Shown here: positions 28,265 to 38,132 of the stretch, in pieces
Numbering within the stretch: the first letter of the stretch is position 1
Layout: every line of letters starts with the position of its first letter
NCBI RefSeq assembly: GCF_020525925.1
Contig: NZ_CP084876.1
Location: 2,852,001-2,916,000 of the forward strand
Length of the DNA: 64,000 nt
Direction: 5' to 3'
Source: Klebsiella quasipneumoniae subsp. quasipneumoniae
GTDB lineage: Bacteria > Pseudomonadota > Gammaproteobacteria > Enterobacterales > Enterobacteriaceae
Translations under genes and position numbers: made by a program
Notes under the pieces: model-generated
What the model was told of the DNA's origin: nothing
The model's database searches: none
The model's input: the letters and a program-made list of their open reading frames with translations, nothing else

Positions 28265-28552
28265 TCACATGTGTTCCATGCCGTCCGGCACGGTATAGAA
28301 GGTCGGATGACGGTAGACTTTGCTTTCCGCCGGGTCGAAGAATTCGCCGCGCGCTTCCGGCTGCGAGGCGACGATTTCGCTGGCCTTCACCACCCAAATG
28401 GAGCAGCCTTCGCTGCGGCGGGTGTAGGCGTCGCGGGCGTTCTCCAGCGCCATTTGATCGTCGGCGGCATGCAGGCTGCCGACGTGACGATGGGAAAGCC
28501 CCTGTTTGCTGCGAACGAACACTTCATATAACGGCCAGTAAACTTTGCTCAT
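28265..28552 (-). CDS. paaB: Phenylacetyl-CoA epoxidase subunit PaaB
   Basis: 95 residues from MSKVYWPLYEVFVRSKQGLS, the size of E. coli PaaB. PaaB is a small bridging subunit that links PaaAC heterodimers and helps dock the reductase. The start at 28552 has GGAGA 5-9 bases upstream; a longer open frame to 28624 overlaps paaA and is not used. Confidence 0.95.
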   Translation of the reverse strand: MSKVYWPLYEVFVRSKQGLSHRHVGSLHAADDQMALENARDAYTRRSEGCSIWVVKASEIVASQPEARGEFFDPAESKVYRHPTFYTVPDGMEHM

Positions 28553-28563
28553 GTTGTCTCTCC

Positions 28564-29493
28564 TTATGCCGCGCTGCGGGCCTGCTGTTTTTGCGCATGG
28601 GCCAGCGCGGCTTCGCGAACCCACTCGCCCTCTTCCCAGGCCTTACGCTTGGCGGCCAGCCGCTCGTGGTTGCACACGCCACGGCCGCTAATCACCTCGT
28701 TAAACTCCTGCCAGTCGATCTCGCCGAAGCGGTAGTGGCCGCTGGCTTCATCAAAGTGCAACTCCGGGTCCGGGACGGTCATGCCGAGGATCTCCACCTG
28801 CGGCACGGTGTTGTCGACGAAGCGTTGACGCAGCTCGTCGTTGGAGTGCAGTTTGATTTTCCACGCCATGCTGCGGGCGCTGTTCGGCGAGTTGTCGTCG
28901 TTGGGGCCAAACATCATCAGCGCCGGCCACCAGAAGCGGTTAATGGCGTCCTGCAGCATCTGCCGCTGGGCGTCATTACCCTGCGCCAGCGCCATGCAGG
29001 CTTCGAATCCCTGGCGCTGGTGAAAGCTCTCTTCTTTGCAGATTTTGACCATCGCCCGGGCATAGGGGCCGTAGGACGTCCGGCACAGCGCCACCTGGTT
29101 GACGATGGCCGCGCCATCGACCAGCCAGCCGATCACGCCGATATCGGCCCAGCTCAGCGTCGGGTAGTTAAAAATGGAGGAGTATTTCATCTGCCCGTCG
29201 AGCATCTTCTGATACAGATCTTCCCGCGCGCAGCCGAGGGTTTCCGCGGCGCTATAGAGATACAGCCCGTGGCCGGCCTCATCCTGCACTTTAGCCAGCA
29301 GGATCGCTTTGCGGCGCAGAGTGGGCGCCCGGGTGATCCAGTTGCCTTCCGGCAGCATGCCGACGATTTCCGAGTGCGCATGCTGACCAATCTGACGGAT
29401 CAGGGTTTTACGATAGGCATCCGGCATCCAGTCCTGCGGTTCGATGGCCGTTTCCTGCGCGATGCGCTGGTCAAAGCGTTGTTCTTCTGTCAC
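28564..29493 (-). CDS. paaA: Phenylacetyl-CoA epoxidase catalytic di-iron subunit PaaA
   Basis: 309 residues, ferritin-like. Di-iron ligand segments can be recognised in [17 protein letters not shown] (about 68-84) and [14 protein letters not shown] (about 150-163), the E-x-x-H pairs of the family. With PaaB, C and E it epoxidises the ring of phenylacetyl-CoA with O2. It is the first gene of the operon, with a PaaX operator and a candidate CRP site upstream. Confidence 0.97.
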   Translation of the reverse strand: MTEEQRFDQRIAQETAIEPQDWMPDAYRKTLIRQIGQHAHSEIVGMLPEGNWITRAPTLRRKAILLAKVQDEAGHGLYLYSAAETLGCAREDLYQKMLDGQMKYSSIFNYPTLSWADIGVIGWLVDGAAIVNQVALCRTSYGPYARAMVKICKEESFHQRQGFEACMALAQGNDAQRQMLQDAINRFWWPALMMFGPNDDNSPNSARSMAWKIKLHSNDELRQRFVDNTVPQVEILGMTVPDPELHFDEASGHYRFGEIDWQEFNEVISGRGVCNHERLAAKRKAWEEGEWVREAALAHAQKQQARSAA

Positions 29494-29502
29494 GTCATCA
29501 CC

Positions 29503-29545
29503 TTTATGATTCCGATATTCACATCATAACCGTTTATGTGAATCA
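29503..29545. promoter_or_regulatory. PaaX operator of the paaA promoter
   Basis: TGATTC (29507-29512) and GAATCA (29540-29545) are separated by exactly 27 bases, the published PaaX operator form for E. coli. The left arm is embedded in TTTATGATTC. It lies 14 to 52 bases upstream of the paaA start codon. Confidence 0.8.
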
Positions 29546-29671
29546 CTTTGTTTATTGAAGGTTACATATTGGTTAAAGAAAACCACAAATTTTGTTTACT
29601 CTTTTTGTGATAGCCTCCGCAAAACCTTTTGTAAACCTCAACAAATACAGTTAATTAGGCCGAAAACATAA

Positions 29672-29687
29672 CGTCATCGCGATCACA
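29672..29687. promoter_or_regulatory. Candidate CRP site between paaA and paaZ
   Basis: CGTCA-N6-TCACA matches the CRP consensus TGTGA-N6-TCACA with a perfect right half and 3 of 5 in the left half. The E. coli paaA and paaZ promoters are known to need CRP and IHF, which supports the assignment. Confidence 0.45.
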
Positions 29688-29718
29688 ATGTTAATAATTT
29701 ATTAAATACGAGCTTGCA

Positions 29719-29735
29719 TTTTATGATTCATAAAA
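29719..29735. promoter_or_regulatory. PaaX half-site in a 17-bp palindrome at the paaZ promoter
   Basis: TTTTATGATTCATAAAA is a perfect palindrome about 45 bases before the paaZ start. It contains TTTATGATTC, the same decamer as in the paaA operator, but no GAATCA arm follows at 26-27 bases. Confidence 0.55.
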
Positions 29736-29779
29736 GAACTATTTATAGACATTCCACGTAACATATTTGGAGATTCGCG

Positions 29780-31825
29780 ATGCAGCAGTTAGCCAGCTAC
29801 TTATCCGGCGCCTGGCAGACCGGCCGGGGCCGCGCCCGTACTATCCATCACGCCATCACCGGCGCGGCGCTGTGGGAGGTGACCAGCGAAGGCCTGGATA
29901 TGGCGCAGGCGCGCCGCTTCGCAATTGAGCGCGGCGGTCAGGCTCTGCAAGCCATGACCTTTATTGAACGCAGCACGATGTTAAAAGCGGTAGCGAAACA
30001 TCTGCTGGAGCAGAAAGACCAGTTCTACGCGATTTCCGCGCAAACCGGCGCCACCCGCGCCGACAGCTGGGTGGATATCGAAGGCGGCATCGGCACCCTT
30101 TTCACCTATGCCGGGCTCGGTAGTCGCGAACTGCCGGACGATATCCTGTGGCCGGAAGACGAGCTGATCCCGCTCTCTAAACAGGGCGGTTTTGCCGCGC
30201 GTCACGTGCTGACCTCAAAATCAGGCGTCGCTGTGCATATCAACGCCTTCAACTTCCCCTGCTGGGGAATGCTGGAAAAACTGGCCCCCACCTGGCTGGC
30301 CGGCATGCCGGCGATCGTTAAACCGGCCACCGCCACCGCCCAGCTCACCCAGGCCATGGTGAAGGCGATTGTCGACAGCGGCCTGGTGCCGGAAGGCGCC
30401 ATCAGCCTGATTTGCGGCGGCGCGGGCGATCTTCTCGACCATCTCGACAGCCAGGACGTGGTGACCTTTACCGGCTCAGCCGCCACCGGCCAGCTGCTGC
30501 GGTCGCACCCCAACCTGGTGGCCAAATCGATTCCCTTTACCATGGAAGCGGATTCGCTCAACTGCTGTGTGTTAGGCGAAGACGTCAAGCCGGAGCAGCC
30601 GGAGTTCGCGCTGTTTATCCGGGAAGTGGTCCGCGAGATGACGGCGAAAGCCGGGCAAAAATGTACCGCTATCCGCCGCATCATCGTCCCGTTGGCGCAG
30701 ATCAATGCGGTTAGCGATGCGCTGATCGCCCGCCTGCATAAAGTGACCGTCGGCGACCCGGCGCAGGAAGGGATTAAGATGGGGGCGCTGGTTAATCACG
30801 AGCAGCGTCAGGACGTTCAGGAGAGCGTCAATAAACTGATTGCCGCCGGCTGCGAAGCGCTGCTTGGCGGACAGGCGGACCTCAGCGCGGCCGGGGCCTT
30901 TTTCCCGCCGACGCTGCTCTACTGCGCGCAGCCGGATGAAACCCCGGCGGTTCACGCCATTGAAGCCTTTGGTCCGGTGGCGACCCTGATGCCCTACCAG
31001 GATCGCCAGCATGCCCTGGCGCTGGCTCGTGCCGGCGGCGGTAGCCTGGCGGGAACGCTGGTCACCGCCAGCGGCGAACTGGCGCGCGAGTTTATCCTCG
31101 GCGCCGCCCGCGCCCATGGCCGTATTCAGATACTGAACGAGGCGTCCTCGGTCGAGTCAACCGGCCACGGTTCGCCGCTGCCGCAGCTGGTGCACGGCGG
31201 CCCCGGCCGCGCCGGCGGCGGCGAAGAGCTCGGCGGACTGCGTTCGGTGAAACACTATATGCAGCGCACCGCCGTCCAGGGCAGCCCGACGATGCTGGCG
31301 ACCATTGGCCAGCAGTGGGTGCGCGGCGCCCAGGTGAGCGAAGACCGCATTCACCCGTTCCGCAAATATTTCGAAGAGATCCAGCCCGGCGACAGTTTGC
31401 TGACCCCGCGGCGGACCCTGACCGAAGCGGATATCGTTAACTTCGCCTGTCTGAGCGGCGACCATTTCTACGCCCACATGGACAAAATCGCCGCCGCCGA
31501 CTCGATTTTCGGCGAGCGCGTGGTCCACGGTTATTTCCTGATCTCCGCGGCGGCCGGTCTGTTTGTCGATGCCGGCGTCGGGCCGGTTATCGCCAATTAC
31601 GGCATGGAAAACCTGCGCTTTATTGAACCGGTCAAGCCGGGAGACACCATCCAGGTGCGTCTGACCTGTAAGCGGAAAACCGTTAAACGTCAGCGTAGCG
31701 CCGAGGAGAAAGCTACCGGCGTGGTGGAATGGGCGGTGGAGATTTTCAACCAGCACCAGCAGGCGGTGGCGCTGTATTCCATTCTGACCCTGGTGGCGCG
31801 CCAGCAGGGGGATTTCCCGGCGTAA
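29780..31825 (+). CDS. paaZ: Bifunctional oxepin-CoA hydrolase / aldehyde dehydrogenase PaaZ
   Basis: 681 residues. Residues 1 to about 520 form an aldehyde dehydrogenase with the glutamate region TMEADSLN and the catalytic cysteine in [10 protein letters not shown] (about 291-300). The C-terminal 150 residues form a MaoC-like (R)-hydratase domain with [14 protein letters not shown], the Asp/His pair that opens the oxepin ring. It cleaves oxepin-CoA and oxidises the aldehyde formed with NADP+. It is divergent from paaA, with an AGGAG-like ribosome site (TTTGGAG). Confidence 0.97.
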   Translation: MQQLASYLSGAWQTGRGRARTIHHAITGAALWEVTSEGLDMAQARRFAIERGGQALQAMTFIERSTMLKAVAKHLLEQKDQFYAISAQTGATRADSWVDIEGGIGTLFTYAGLGSRELPDDILWPEDELIPLSKQGGFAARHVLTSKSGVAVHINAFNFPCWGMLEKLAPTWLAGMPAIVKPATATAQLTQAMVKAIVDSGLVPEGAISLICGGAGDLLDHLDSQDVVTFTGSAATGQLLRSHPNLVAKSIPFTMEADSLNCCVLGEDVKPEQPEFALFIREVVREMTAKAGQKCTAIRRIIVPLAQINAVSDALIARLHKVTVGDPAQEGIKMGALVNHEQRQDVQESVNKLIAAGCEALLGGQADLSAAGAFFPPTLLYCAQPDETPAVHAIEAFGPVATLMPYQDRQHALALARAGGGSLAGTLVTASGELAREFILGAARAHGRIQILNEASSVESTGHGSPLPQLVHGGPGRAGGGEELGGLRSVKHYMQRTAVQGSPTMLATIGQQWVRGAQVSEDRIHPFRKYFEEIQPGDSLLTPRRTLTEADIVNFACLSGDHFYAHMDKIAAADSIFGERVVHGYFLISAAAGLFVDAGVGPVIANYGMENLRFIEPVKPGDTIQVRLTCKRKTVKRQRSAEEKATGVVEWAVEIFNQHQQAVALYSILTLVARQQGDFPA

Positions 31826-31966
31826 TGGCGGAATCTGTTGGCCGAACCTTGAGCCATTGAGACTGCAAGCGGTGTGCAACGGTTTCGCCGCGGGAAGTCC
31901 TTTATGTTATTTGTGGCTTCAGCGTAGTTTGCGCGGGCCTACTGGCAGTCAGACCCGGACAGGTAT

Positions 31967-31994
31967 GCCGGGTAAGGCGCAGCCGCCACCCGGC
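31967..31994. repeat. REP-type palindromic element
   Basis: GCCGGGT (31967-31973) pairs with ACCCGGC (31988-31994), with an inner GGCG / CGCC pair around CAGC. The core AAGGCGCAGCCGCC is the standard enterobacterial REP core. Confidence 0.7.
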
Positions 31995-32017
31995 AATAAA
32001 ATCGGCGCACGTGCTCC

Positions 32018-32040
32018 ATGCCTCTGCGGAGGCATTTTTT
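32018..32040 (+). terminator. Rho-independent terminator after paaZ
   Basis: Perfect 7-bp stem ATGCCTC / GAGGCAT with a TGCG loop, running into six T residues. Confidence 0.85.
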
Positions 32041-32049
32041 ACGTCCGTC

Positions 32050-32087
32050 TGGCAAACCTGACAAATAACCTGGCAAGAGCAAACAAA
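32050..32087 (+). promoter_or_regulatory. Tandem FeaR-like sites upstream of tynA
   Basis: TGGCA occurs at 32050-32054 and again at 32071-32075, exactly 21 bases (two helical turns) apart. The first is followed after 8 bases by AAA, matching the E. coli FeaR site form TGNCA-N8-AAA as I recall it; the second has AAA after 9 bases. Spaced direct repeats on one face of the helix are expected for an AraC-family activator. Confidence 0.5.
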
Positions 32088-32176
32088 CGCCCCGGCGCCG
32101 CGGGCTGGTAGCTTAAGGGTGACAAAGCCGACATTCGCAGCGGCAAAAGACAACACAACAATAAGATGAGGTCATC

Positions 32177-34444
32177 ATGGCAAACGGCTTGAAATTTTCC
32201 CCTCGTAAAACCGCGCTGGCGCTGGCCGTGGCGGTGGTTTGCGCCTGGCAATCCCCGGTCTTCGCTCACGGCAGCGAGGCGCACATGGTGCCACTGGATA
32301 AAACGCTGGAGGCGTTTGGCGCTGACGTGCAGTGGGACGACTATGCGCAAATGTTTACCCTGATAAAAGACGGCGCTTACGTCAAAGTGAAGCCCGGCGC
32401 TAAAACCGCGATCGTCAACGGCAAAACCCTTGATCTGCCGGTGCCGGTGGTGATGAAGGACGGTAAAGCCTGGGTCTCCGATACCTTTATCAACGACGTG
32501 TTCCAGTCCGGTCTCGACCAGACCTTCCAGGTGGAAAAGCGCCCTCACCCATTAAACTCGCTCTCGGCGGCGGAAATCAGCGACGCGGTGACCATTGTCA
32601 AAGCCGCGCCGGAATTCCAGCCTAATACCCGGTTTAGCGAAATTTCCCTGCATGAGCCGGATAAAGCGGCGGTATGGGCCTTCGCCCTGCAGGGTACGCC
32701 AGTGGATGCGCCGCGCACTGCCGATGTGGTGATGCTGGATGGCAAACAGGTGATGGAGGCCGTGGTCGATCTGCAACACAAAAAAATCCTCTCATGGACG
32801 CCGATCAAAGGCGCCCACGGCATGGTGCTGCTCGATGATTTCGCCAGCGTGCAAAACATCATCAACGCCAGCAGTGAATTCGCGACGGTGCTGAAAAAGC
32901 ACGGGATTACCGATCCTGGAAAAGTGGTCACCACCCCGCTCACCGTTGGCTACTTCGATGGCAAAGATGGTCTGCAGCAGGATGCGCGCCTGCTGAAGGT
33001 GGTCAGCTATCTCGATACCGGCGACGGCAACTACTGGGCGCACCCGATTGAAAACCTGGTGGCGGTGGTCGACCTGGAAGCGAAGAAAATCATCAAAATC
33101 GAGGAAGGCCCGGTGATCCCGGTGCCGATGGAACCGCGGCCGTATGATGGCCGGGACCGCAACGCCCCGGCGGTGAAACCGCTGGATATTACTGAACCGG
33201 AAGGCAAAAACTACACCATTACCGGGGATACCATTCACTGGCGGAACTGGGATTTCCACCTGCGTCTTAACTCGCGCGTCGGGCCCATCCTCTCGACGGT
33301 GACCTACAACGATAACGGCAAAAAACGCCAGGTGATGTATGAAGGTTCCCTCGGCGGGATGATCGTCCCCTACGGCGACCCGGACGTCGGCTGGTATTTC
33401 AAAGCCTATCTGGACTCCGGCGATTACGGCATGGGCACCCTGACCTCGCCGATTGTACGCGGCAAAGACGCGCCGTCGAATGCGGTGCTGCTGGATGAAA
33501 CCATCGCCGACTACACCGGCGCGCCGACCACCATCCCGCACGCTGTCGCCATCTTCGAGCGCTACGCCGGGCCGGAATATAAGCACCTGGAGATGGGCAA
33601 GCCCAACGTCAGTACCGAGCGCCGGGAGCTGGTGGTGCGCTGGATCAGCACCGTCGGCAACTACGACTATATCTTTGACTGGGTATTCCACGACAACGGC
33701 ACCATCGGTATCGACGCCGGCGCCACCGGGATTGAGGCGGTGAAAGGCGTGCTGGCGAAGACCATGCACGACCCCAGCGCCAAAGAGGATACCCGCTACG
33801 GAACGCTGATCGACCATAATATTGTCGGCACCACCCACCAGCATATCTATAACTTCCGCCTCGACCTCGACGTGGACGGCGAAAACAACACCCTGGTGGC
33901 GATGGACCCGGAAGTGAAGCCCAACACCGCCGGCGGCCCGCGCACCAGCACCATGCAGGTGAATCAGTACACGATCGACAGCGAACAGAAAGCGGCGCAG
34001 AAATTCGACCCGGGCACGATTCGCCTGCTGAGCAACACCAGCAAAGAGAACCGCATGGGCAACCCGGTCTCTTACCAGATCATCCCTTACGCCGGCGGCA
34101 CCCATCCGGCGGCGACCGGCGCCAAATTCGCCCCGGACGAGTGGATCTACCATCGTCTGAGCTTTATGGATAAACAGCTGTGGGTGACGCGCTACCACCC
34201 GAGCGAACGCTATCCGGAAGGCAAATACCCCAACCGCTCCGCTCACGATACCGGGTTAGGCCAGTATGCGAAGGACGATGAGTCGCTGACGCACCAGGAT
34301 GACGTGGTGTGGATCACCACCGGCACCACCCACGTGGCGCGGGCTGAAGAGTGGCCGATCATGCCAACCGAATGGGCGCACGCCCTGCTGAAGCCATGGA
34401 ACTTCTTTGACGAAACGCCGACCCTCGGCGGGAAGAAACAGTAA
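32177..34444 (+). CDS. tynA: Primary-amine oxidase (copper/TPQ), periplasmic
   Basis: 755 residues, close to the 757 of E. coli TynA. A Sec signal peptide covers about residues 1-30 (ending QSPVFAHGS). An N-terminal stalk domain is followed by the catalytic domain. The cofactor motif NYDY is at about 495-498, so Tyr496 becomes topaquinone. Copper ligands are in THQHIYNF and a later His. It oxidises phenylethylamine and similar amines to the aldehyde, ammonia and H2O2 in the periplasm. FeaB then makes phenylacetate for the paa pathway. Its stop lies 2 bases from the stop of the convergent dehydrogenase gene. Confidence 0.97.
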   Translation: MANGLKFSPRKTALALAVAVVCAWQSPVFAHGSEAHMVPLDKTLEAFGADVQWDDYAQMFTLIKDGAYVKVKPGAKTAIVNGKTLDLPVPVVMKDGKAWVSDTFINDVFQSGLDQTFQVEKRPHPLNSLSAAEISDAVTIVKAAPEFQPNTRFSEISLHEPDKAAVWAFALQGTPVDAPRTADVVMLDGKQVMEAVVDLQHKKILSWTPIKGAHGMVLLDDFASVQNIINASSEFATVLKKHGITDPGKVVTTPLTVGYFDGKDGLQQDARLLKVVSYLDTGDGNYWAHPIENLVAVVDLEAKKIIKIEEGPVIPVPMEPRPYDGRDRNAPAVKPLDITEPEGKNYTITGDTIHWRNWDFHLRLNSRVGPILSTVTYNDNGKKRQVMYEGSLGGMIVPYGDPDVGWYFKAYLDSGDYGMGTLTSPIVRGKDAPSNAVLLDETIADYTGAPTTIPHAVAIFERYAGPEYKHLEMGKPNVSTERRELVVRWISTVGNYDYIFDWVFHDNGTIGIDAGATGIEAVKGVLAKTMHDPSAKEDTRYGTLIDHNIVGTTHQHIYNFRLDLDVDGENNTLVAMDPEVKPNTAGGPRTSTMQVNQYTIDSEQKAAQKFDPGTIRLLSNTSKENRMGNPVSYQIIPYAGGTHPAATGAKFAPDEWIYHRLSFMDKQLWVTRYHPSERYPEGKYPNRSAHDTGLGQYAKDDESLTHQDDVVWITTGTTHVARAEEWPIMPTEWAHALLKPWNFFDETPTLGGKKQ

Positions 34445-34446
34445 TC

Positions 34447-35397
34447 TTAACCCACGGTGAAATCGAGCAGGATTTTACCGCCTCTTCCCGGCTGGCCGGC
34501 GGCGGCAATCGCTTCCCGCCAGTCGTTCAACGCCACCCGCCGGGCCGGCGGTTGCGTGGTCGTCGGCAGCCGTTGCCAGATTTCGTCGAAAGCCGCCCGC
34601 CATGCCGCCACGCTGAGGCCAGGCAGCGCCTCCCGCAGATGAAACTTGCGCACCGCCGCGCTGGCGCGCGTCTGGATCAGCGGTCGTCCGGATAATAAGC
34701 CATAGGAGATCAGGGTCGACGACGCGGGCAGCACCGACAACAGCGTGTTCCCCAGCTCCCCGCCCACCGCGTCAAACACCAGATCGCTGTGCTGGCTGAC
34801 CTTCTCCACCAGCGCCCGGTCGGCCTCGAGGATCGGATAGATCCCGGCCTGCTCCAGACGCGCCCGATGCTGCGGCGAGCGAATAATCCCGCTTACCGAA
34901 CGGGCGCCCATGGCCAGCGCCCACTGCCCCAGCAGGCTGGCGCAAGAGGAGGCGGCGGCGGTCAGCACGATCTGTTTCCCGGCAACCGGCCAGCGTCTGA
35001 GCATCAGCATCGCGGTCAGCGGATTGATATACCCGCGGGCGGCCAGCAGATCGTCCACCGCCGCGGGAACCGGCACCAGCCAGGTCTCATCCAGATCGAT
35101 AAACCGCTGCCAGGTGCCGCCCCCGCGCAGGGGCAGCACCCGCTGGCCCGCGGTCAGTCGGCTGCCGAACGGCGCGGCGACCACCTCGCCAAGGCCTTCG
35201 TAGCCGGGCACGGCCGGCAGTCGGGTACGGTGGCGATAGGCGCCGGTAATGGGGATCAGATCTGAGGGATTCACCGGGGCATAGCGCATCCTGACCCGCA
35301 CCCGTCCGCCGGCCAGCGGCGCCAGCGGGGTGCGTTTCAGCGATAGCACCGCGGCCGGCGGCCCGTAGCGGTCATAAACAATGGCGTCATTGAACAT
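34447..35397 (-). CDS. Zinc-type alcohol dehydrogenase-like MDR oxidoreductase
   Basis: 316 residues from MFNDAIVYDRYGPPAAVLSL, a medium-chain dehydrogenase/reductase of the quinone-oxidoreductase/MECR-like type. The GroES-like half has YAPVNPSDLIPITGAYRHR and VPGYEGLGEVV; the Rossmann half has QIVLTAAASSCASLLGQWALAMGA. No structural zinc cysteines are visible. It probably reduces an enone or aldehyde with NADPH. It is the last gene of the minus-strand operon inserted between tynA and feaB. The start at 35397 has GGAG seven bases upstream; an earlier in-frame start lacks one. Confidence 0.82.
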   Translation of the reverse strand: MFNDAIVYDRYGPPAAVLSLKRTPLAPLAGGRVRVRMRYAPVNPSDLIPITGAYRHRTRLPAVPGYEGLGEVVAAPFGSRLTAGQRVLPLRGGGTWQRFIDLDETWLVPVPAAVDDLLAARGYINPLTAMLMLRRWPVAGKQIVLTAAASSCASLLGQWALAMGARSVSGIIRSPQHRARLEQAGIYPILEADRALVEKVSQHSDLVFDAVGGELGNTLLSVLPASSTLISYGLLSGRPLIQTRASAAVRKFHLREALPGLSVAAWRAAFDEIWQRLPTTTQPPARRVALNDWREAIAAAGQPGRGGKILLDFTVG

Positions 35398-35452
35398 CGA
35401 CAGGCTCCAGACAACGAAAGGCGGGATCATAGCAGATCCCGTCCGCAGCCGC

Positions 35453-36271
35453 TTACGCCGGTGGCCAGACCTGGGGGAACAGTGGCGAATCCAGCGGGTC
35501 GCCGTCCCGCAGAGTCAGTTCGGGGAACGGCGGCGAGGTCACGCCGCCGCGGTCGGCAAACGCGGCGTCATCCCCCACCCAGCGGGCGGAGAAGACCCGT
35601 CGCGCCCGCGCCCCGGGGTTGCCGCGGGCGCCATGGACGGTGCGAAAATGGAAGGCCACCGCGTCCCCCGGCTCCAGCGCCCAGCTGACGATATCGTACT
35701 CATCCTCATGGGCGTCGATATCCGGCAGCGCGCTGAACCGGGTGTGTTCGTAGAGCTTTGTGCCATTGAAGCGGGTGGGACTGTACTCCGCCTCCCAGCG
35801 ATGCGACCCGCGAATGCAGCGCAGCGAGGTGGCCTCCGCTACCGGGTCCAGCGGGATCCAGAAGCTGACGTTCTGCCGGCCGGAGACGCAATAGTACGGC
35901 TGATCATGATGCCAGGGGGTGACCGTGCTGCCTCCGGCGGGTTTGACCAGCGTATGCTCATGGAAAAATTTCGCCGTCTGCGACTGCATCAGCGCCGCGG
36001 CGATCTCCGCGGCCGCCGACTGGAAGACAAACTCGCTAAACGCCGGGATCCGCGACCAGTTACAGTAATCCTGAAAGAAAGGCGGCGAGCCATCTTTGGG
36101 GATCACCGTGCGCGCATGACCATATTCGCTGGGGCTGGCCATCAGCGCCGTGACCCCCTCGGCGAGGCGCTCAACCCAGGGGGTAAAAACGCCCTTCAGT
36201 AATACCACGCCATCCGCCTGCCAGCGGTCGACAGTCGCTTGATCGATATGGGGAGAGTGTTGATTGTGCAT
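35453..36271 (-). CDS. Phytanoyl-CoA dioxygenase (PhyH) family protein
   Basis: 272 residues. The iron-binding facial triad is visible as HxD at His121 and Asp123 (TPWHHDQPYYCVSG) with the distal His213 (FRTVHGARGN), followed by an arginine-rich stretch for 2-oxoglutarate binding. Such enzymes hydroxylate small substrates with Fe(II), O2 and 2-oxoglutarate. It lies 24 bases after the M20 deacylase gene. A second, only distantly similar PhyH gene (42967-43839) sits in the opposite operon of the same island. Confidence 0.85.
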   Translation of the reverse strand: MHNQHSPHIDQATVDRWQADGVVLLKGVFTPWVERLAEGVTALMASPSEYGHARTVIPKDGSPPFFQDYCNWSRIPAFSEFVFQSAAAEIAAALMQSQTAKFFHEHTLVKPAGGSTVTPWHHDQPYYCVSGRQNVSFWIPLDPVAEATSLRCIRGSHRWEAEYSPTRFNGTKLYEHTRFSALPDIDAHEDEYDIVSWALEPGDAVAFHFRTVHGARGNPGARARRVFSARWVGDDAAFADRGGVTSPPFPELTLRDGDPLDSPLFPQVWPPA

Positions 36272-36295
36272 CGCTTGAGTTCCTGTGTGGGTGGA

Positions 36296-37465
36296 TCAGG
36301 TAAGCGGTTCTGCGGGCTCGGCGCGCATCCAGGCGCACAGCTGGCCCAGCATCGTCATACAGCGTTCGGTCTGGTCGATGCTGACGTACTCATCGGCCTT
36401 ATGGCCCTGGGCCATGCTGCCCGGCCCGCAGACCAGGGTCGCGACGCCCATCTCATCGAACAGCCCCCCTTCGGTGCCGAACGCCACGGTGGAAAACCGA
36501 TCGCTGCCGCACCACTGCGCCAGCCAGCGGGCGAAGTCGGACTGCGGATCGCTGAGCAGCGGCGGGTAGTGGCTCAATAGCTGAAACTGGATGTCGCTCT
36601 CACCGCCGACCCGGCGCATCTCCGGCAGCAGCCGGCGGCGGGCGTAGGCCGCCAGCGCCTCGGTGACCGCTTCGGGACGCATCCCCGGCAGGTAGCGGAT
36701 CTCAAAATCAAAGCGGCAGGACTGCGGGACGATGTTCAGCGCGGCGCCGCCCTGAATGGTGCCCACCTGCAGGGTGCTGAAGGGCGGCGAGAAGCGGCTG
36801 TCCTGCTGCCGGGCCAGACCCGCGCCCAGCCGATCCAGGCGGTTAATCAGCCTGGCCGCGTAGCGGATGGCGTTCACGCCCTGTGGGGCATAGGCCGAAT
36901 GGCAGGCCTGGCCCTCGATGCAGCAGCGCATGGCCAGTTTGCCTTTATGACCGAACACCGGCTGCATCTCCGTCGGCTCGCCGATGAGGCACAGCGCCGG
37001 TTTCTCCGGCGAGGCCTGCAGAAACGCCGCCAGGCTACGCACGCCGAGACAGCCGACCTCTTCATCATAGGAGAAGGCCAGATGCAATGGCATCCGCAGC
37101 GGCGCCGCCAGAAAGTCATCCACTGCCGCCAGCACGCAGGCGAGAAAGCCCTTCATATCGGCGCTGCCGCGGCCGTAGTAGCGGCCATCGCGCTCGGTCA
37201 GGCTAAACGGCGGCACGCTCCAGTCCTGCCCGTCCACCGGGACCACGTCGGTGTGGCCCGAGAGCATCACCCCGCCGCCGCCGGACGGCCCCAGCCGGGC
37301 GTAGAGATTGGCCTTACCGCCCGACGGGTCATAAAAGCGGCGGGACGCCACGCCGCGGGCGGCGAGAAAATCGGCGATCCAGTCGATCATCGCCAGGTTC
37401 GAATGGCGGCTGGTGGTATCAAAGGCCAGCAGCGCGGCAAGGATCGCTCCCGGCGTGTTATTCAT
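36296..37465 (-). CDS. M20-family deacylase (ArgE/acetylornithine deacetylase-like)
   Basis: 389 residues from MNNTPGAILAALLAFDTTSR. Metal-binding motifs are LSGHTDVVPVDG, the catalytic-site stretch GSADMKGFLACVLAAVDDFL, and SYDEEVGCLGVRSL, all in ArgE order. The C-terminal half has the dimerisation lid and a final His in MAQGHKADEYV. It removes an acyl group from an N-acyl amino acid or related amide with two zinc ions. The gene overlaps the DUF1028 gene by 8 bases. The island context argues for catabolism rather than arginine synthesis; the cell would have its own argE elsewhere. Confidence 0.85.
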   Translation of the reverse strand: MNNTPGAILAALLAFDTTSRHSNLAMIDWIADFLAARGVASRRFYDPSGGKANLYARLGPSGGGGVMLSGHTDVVPVDGQDWSVPPFSLTERDGRYYGRGSADMKGFLACVLAAVDDFLAAPLRMPLHLAFSYDEEVGCLGVRSLAAFLQASPEKPALCLIGEPTEMQPVFGHKGKLAMRCCIEGQACHSAYAPQGVNAIRYAARLINRLDRLGAGLARQQDSRFSPPFSTLQVGTIQGGAALNIVPQSCRFDFEIRYLPGMRPEAVTEALAAYARRRLLPEMRRVGGESDIQFQLLSHYPPLLSDPQSDFARWLAQWCGSDRFSTVAFGTEGGLFDEMGVATLVCGPGSMAQGHKADEYVSIDQTERCMTMLGQLCAWMRAEPAEPLT

Positions 37466-38132
37466 CGCCAGGCACGCCATAGGCCGGCGCCTCGCGCGGG
37501 TCGAGCGCCCGGGTAATATAGGCCTCCATTTGCGGCTCCCACGCCAGCCACAGCTGCTCAAGGGCCGCCAGCGGATCCGCCTCCGCCCAGTCAATGCGCA
37601 GGTCGACCACCGGCCACGGGTAATCATCCACCACCTTCACCGCCGCCGAGTGGACCGGGCCGGCCTCGCCCCCGGCGACGATCCCGGCGCGCAGCCCGGC
37701 CAGCAGCCGGCTGGCCAGCTCACCGGTGGCGGCCTCAAAGGCGCCCACCATCGCGGCGATCACGCCCTGACTGGCCAGCATATTGCCCGCCGCCACGCAG
37801 TTATCCCCCGCCAGGGCGCCGCCGATCCCGAGGGTGAACTCCCCGCTGAACACCGCTGTGTCGCCGTTGGCGTCAATCGCCGCGACCTGGCGATATTCGC
37901 GGAAGCGATCCTCCGCCAGAGCCTGTTTCATGGCCTGCTCAACGCTGGCCCCCGCCTCGATCGCGCTGAGGATCTGCGGCCCCAGCGACGGCAGGGTAAT
38001 ATTCTGGCTGGAAACCGCCCCCACGCCGGGCAGCAGCCATGGACAGCGCGACCCGACGGCCATGCTCGATGAACTAATGGCGATGCCCAACTGACCCGTT
38101 TCCGGGCAGCGGGCGGTAAGGGAGAGGGTCAT
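37458..38132 (-). CDS. DUF1028 family (Ntn-hydrolase-like) protein
   Basis: 224 residues starting MTLSLTARCPETGQLGIAISSSSMAVGSRCPW, the usual opening of DUF1028 proteins, followed by GVGAVSSQNITLPSLGP and DNCVAAGNML. The fold resembles N-terminal-nucleophile hydrolases, and members are often found beside RidA and peptidase genes, but no reaction is established. The start overlaps the RidA stop by 4 bases (ATGA). Confidence 0.85.
   Translation of the reverse strand: MTLSLTARCPETGQLGIAISSSSMAVGSRCPWLLPGVGAVSSQNITLPSLGPQILSAIEAGASVEQAMKQALAEDRFREYRQVAAIDANGDTAVFSGEFTLGIGGALAGDNCVAAGNMLASQGVIAAMVGAFEAATGELASRLLAGLRAGIVAGGEAGPVHSAAVKVVDDYPWPVVDLRIDWAEADPLAALEQLWLAWEPQMEAYITRALDPREAPAYGVPGDE

Larger units (their letters stand above)
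31826..32176. other. Spacer between paaZ and tynA with REP unit, terminator and FeaR-like sites
   Basis: This 351-base region holds no gene that can be supported. It contains a REP-type hairpin (31967-31994), a strong terminator (32018-32040), FeaR-like sites (32050-32087) and the tynA ribosome site just before 32177. Confidence 0.7.
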
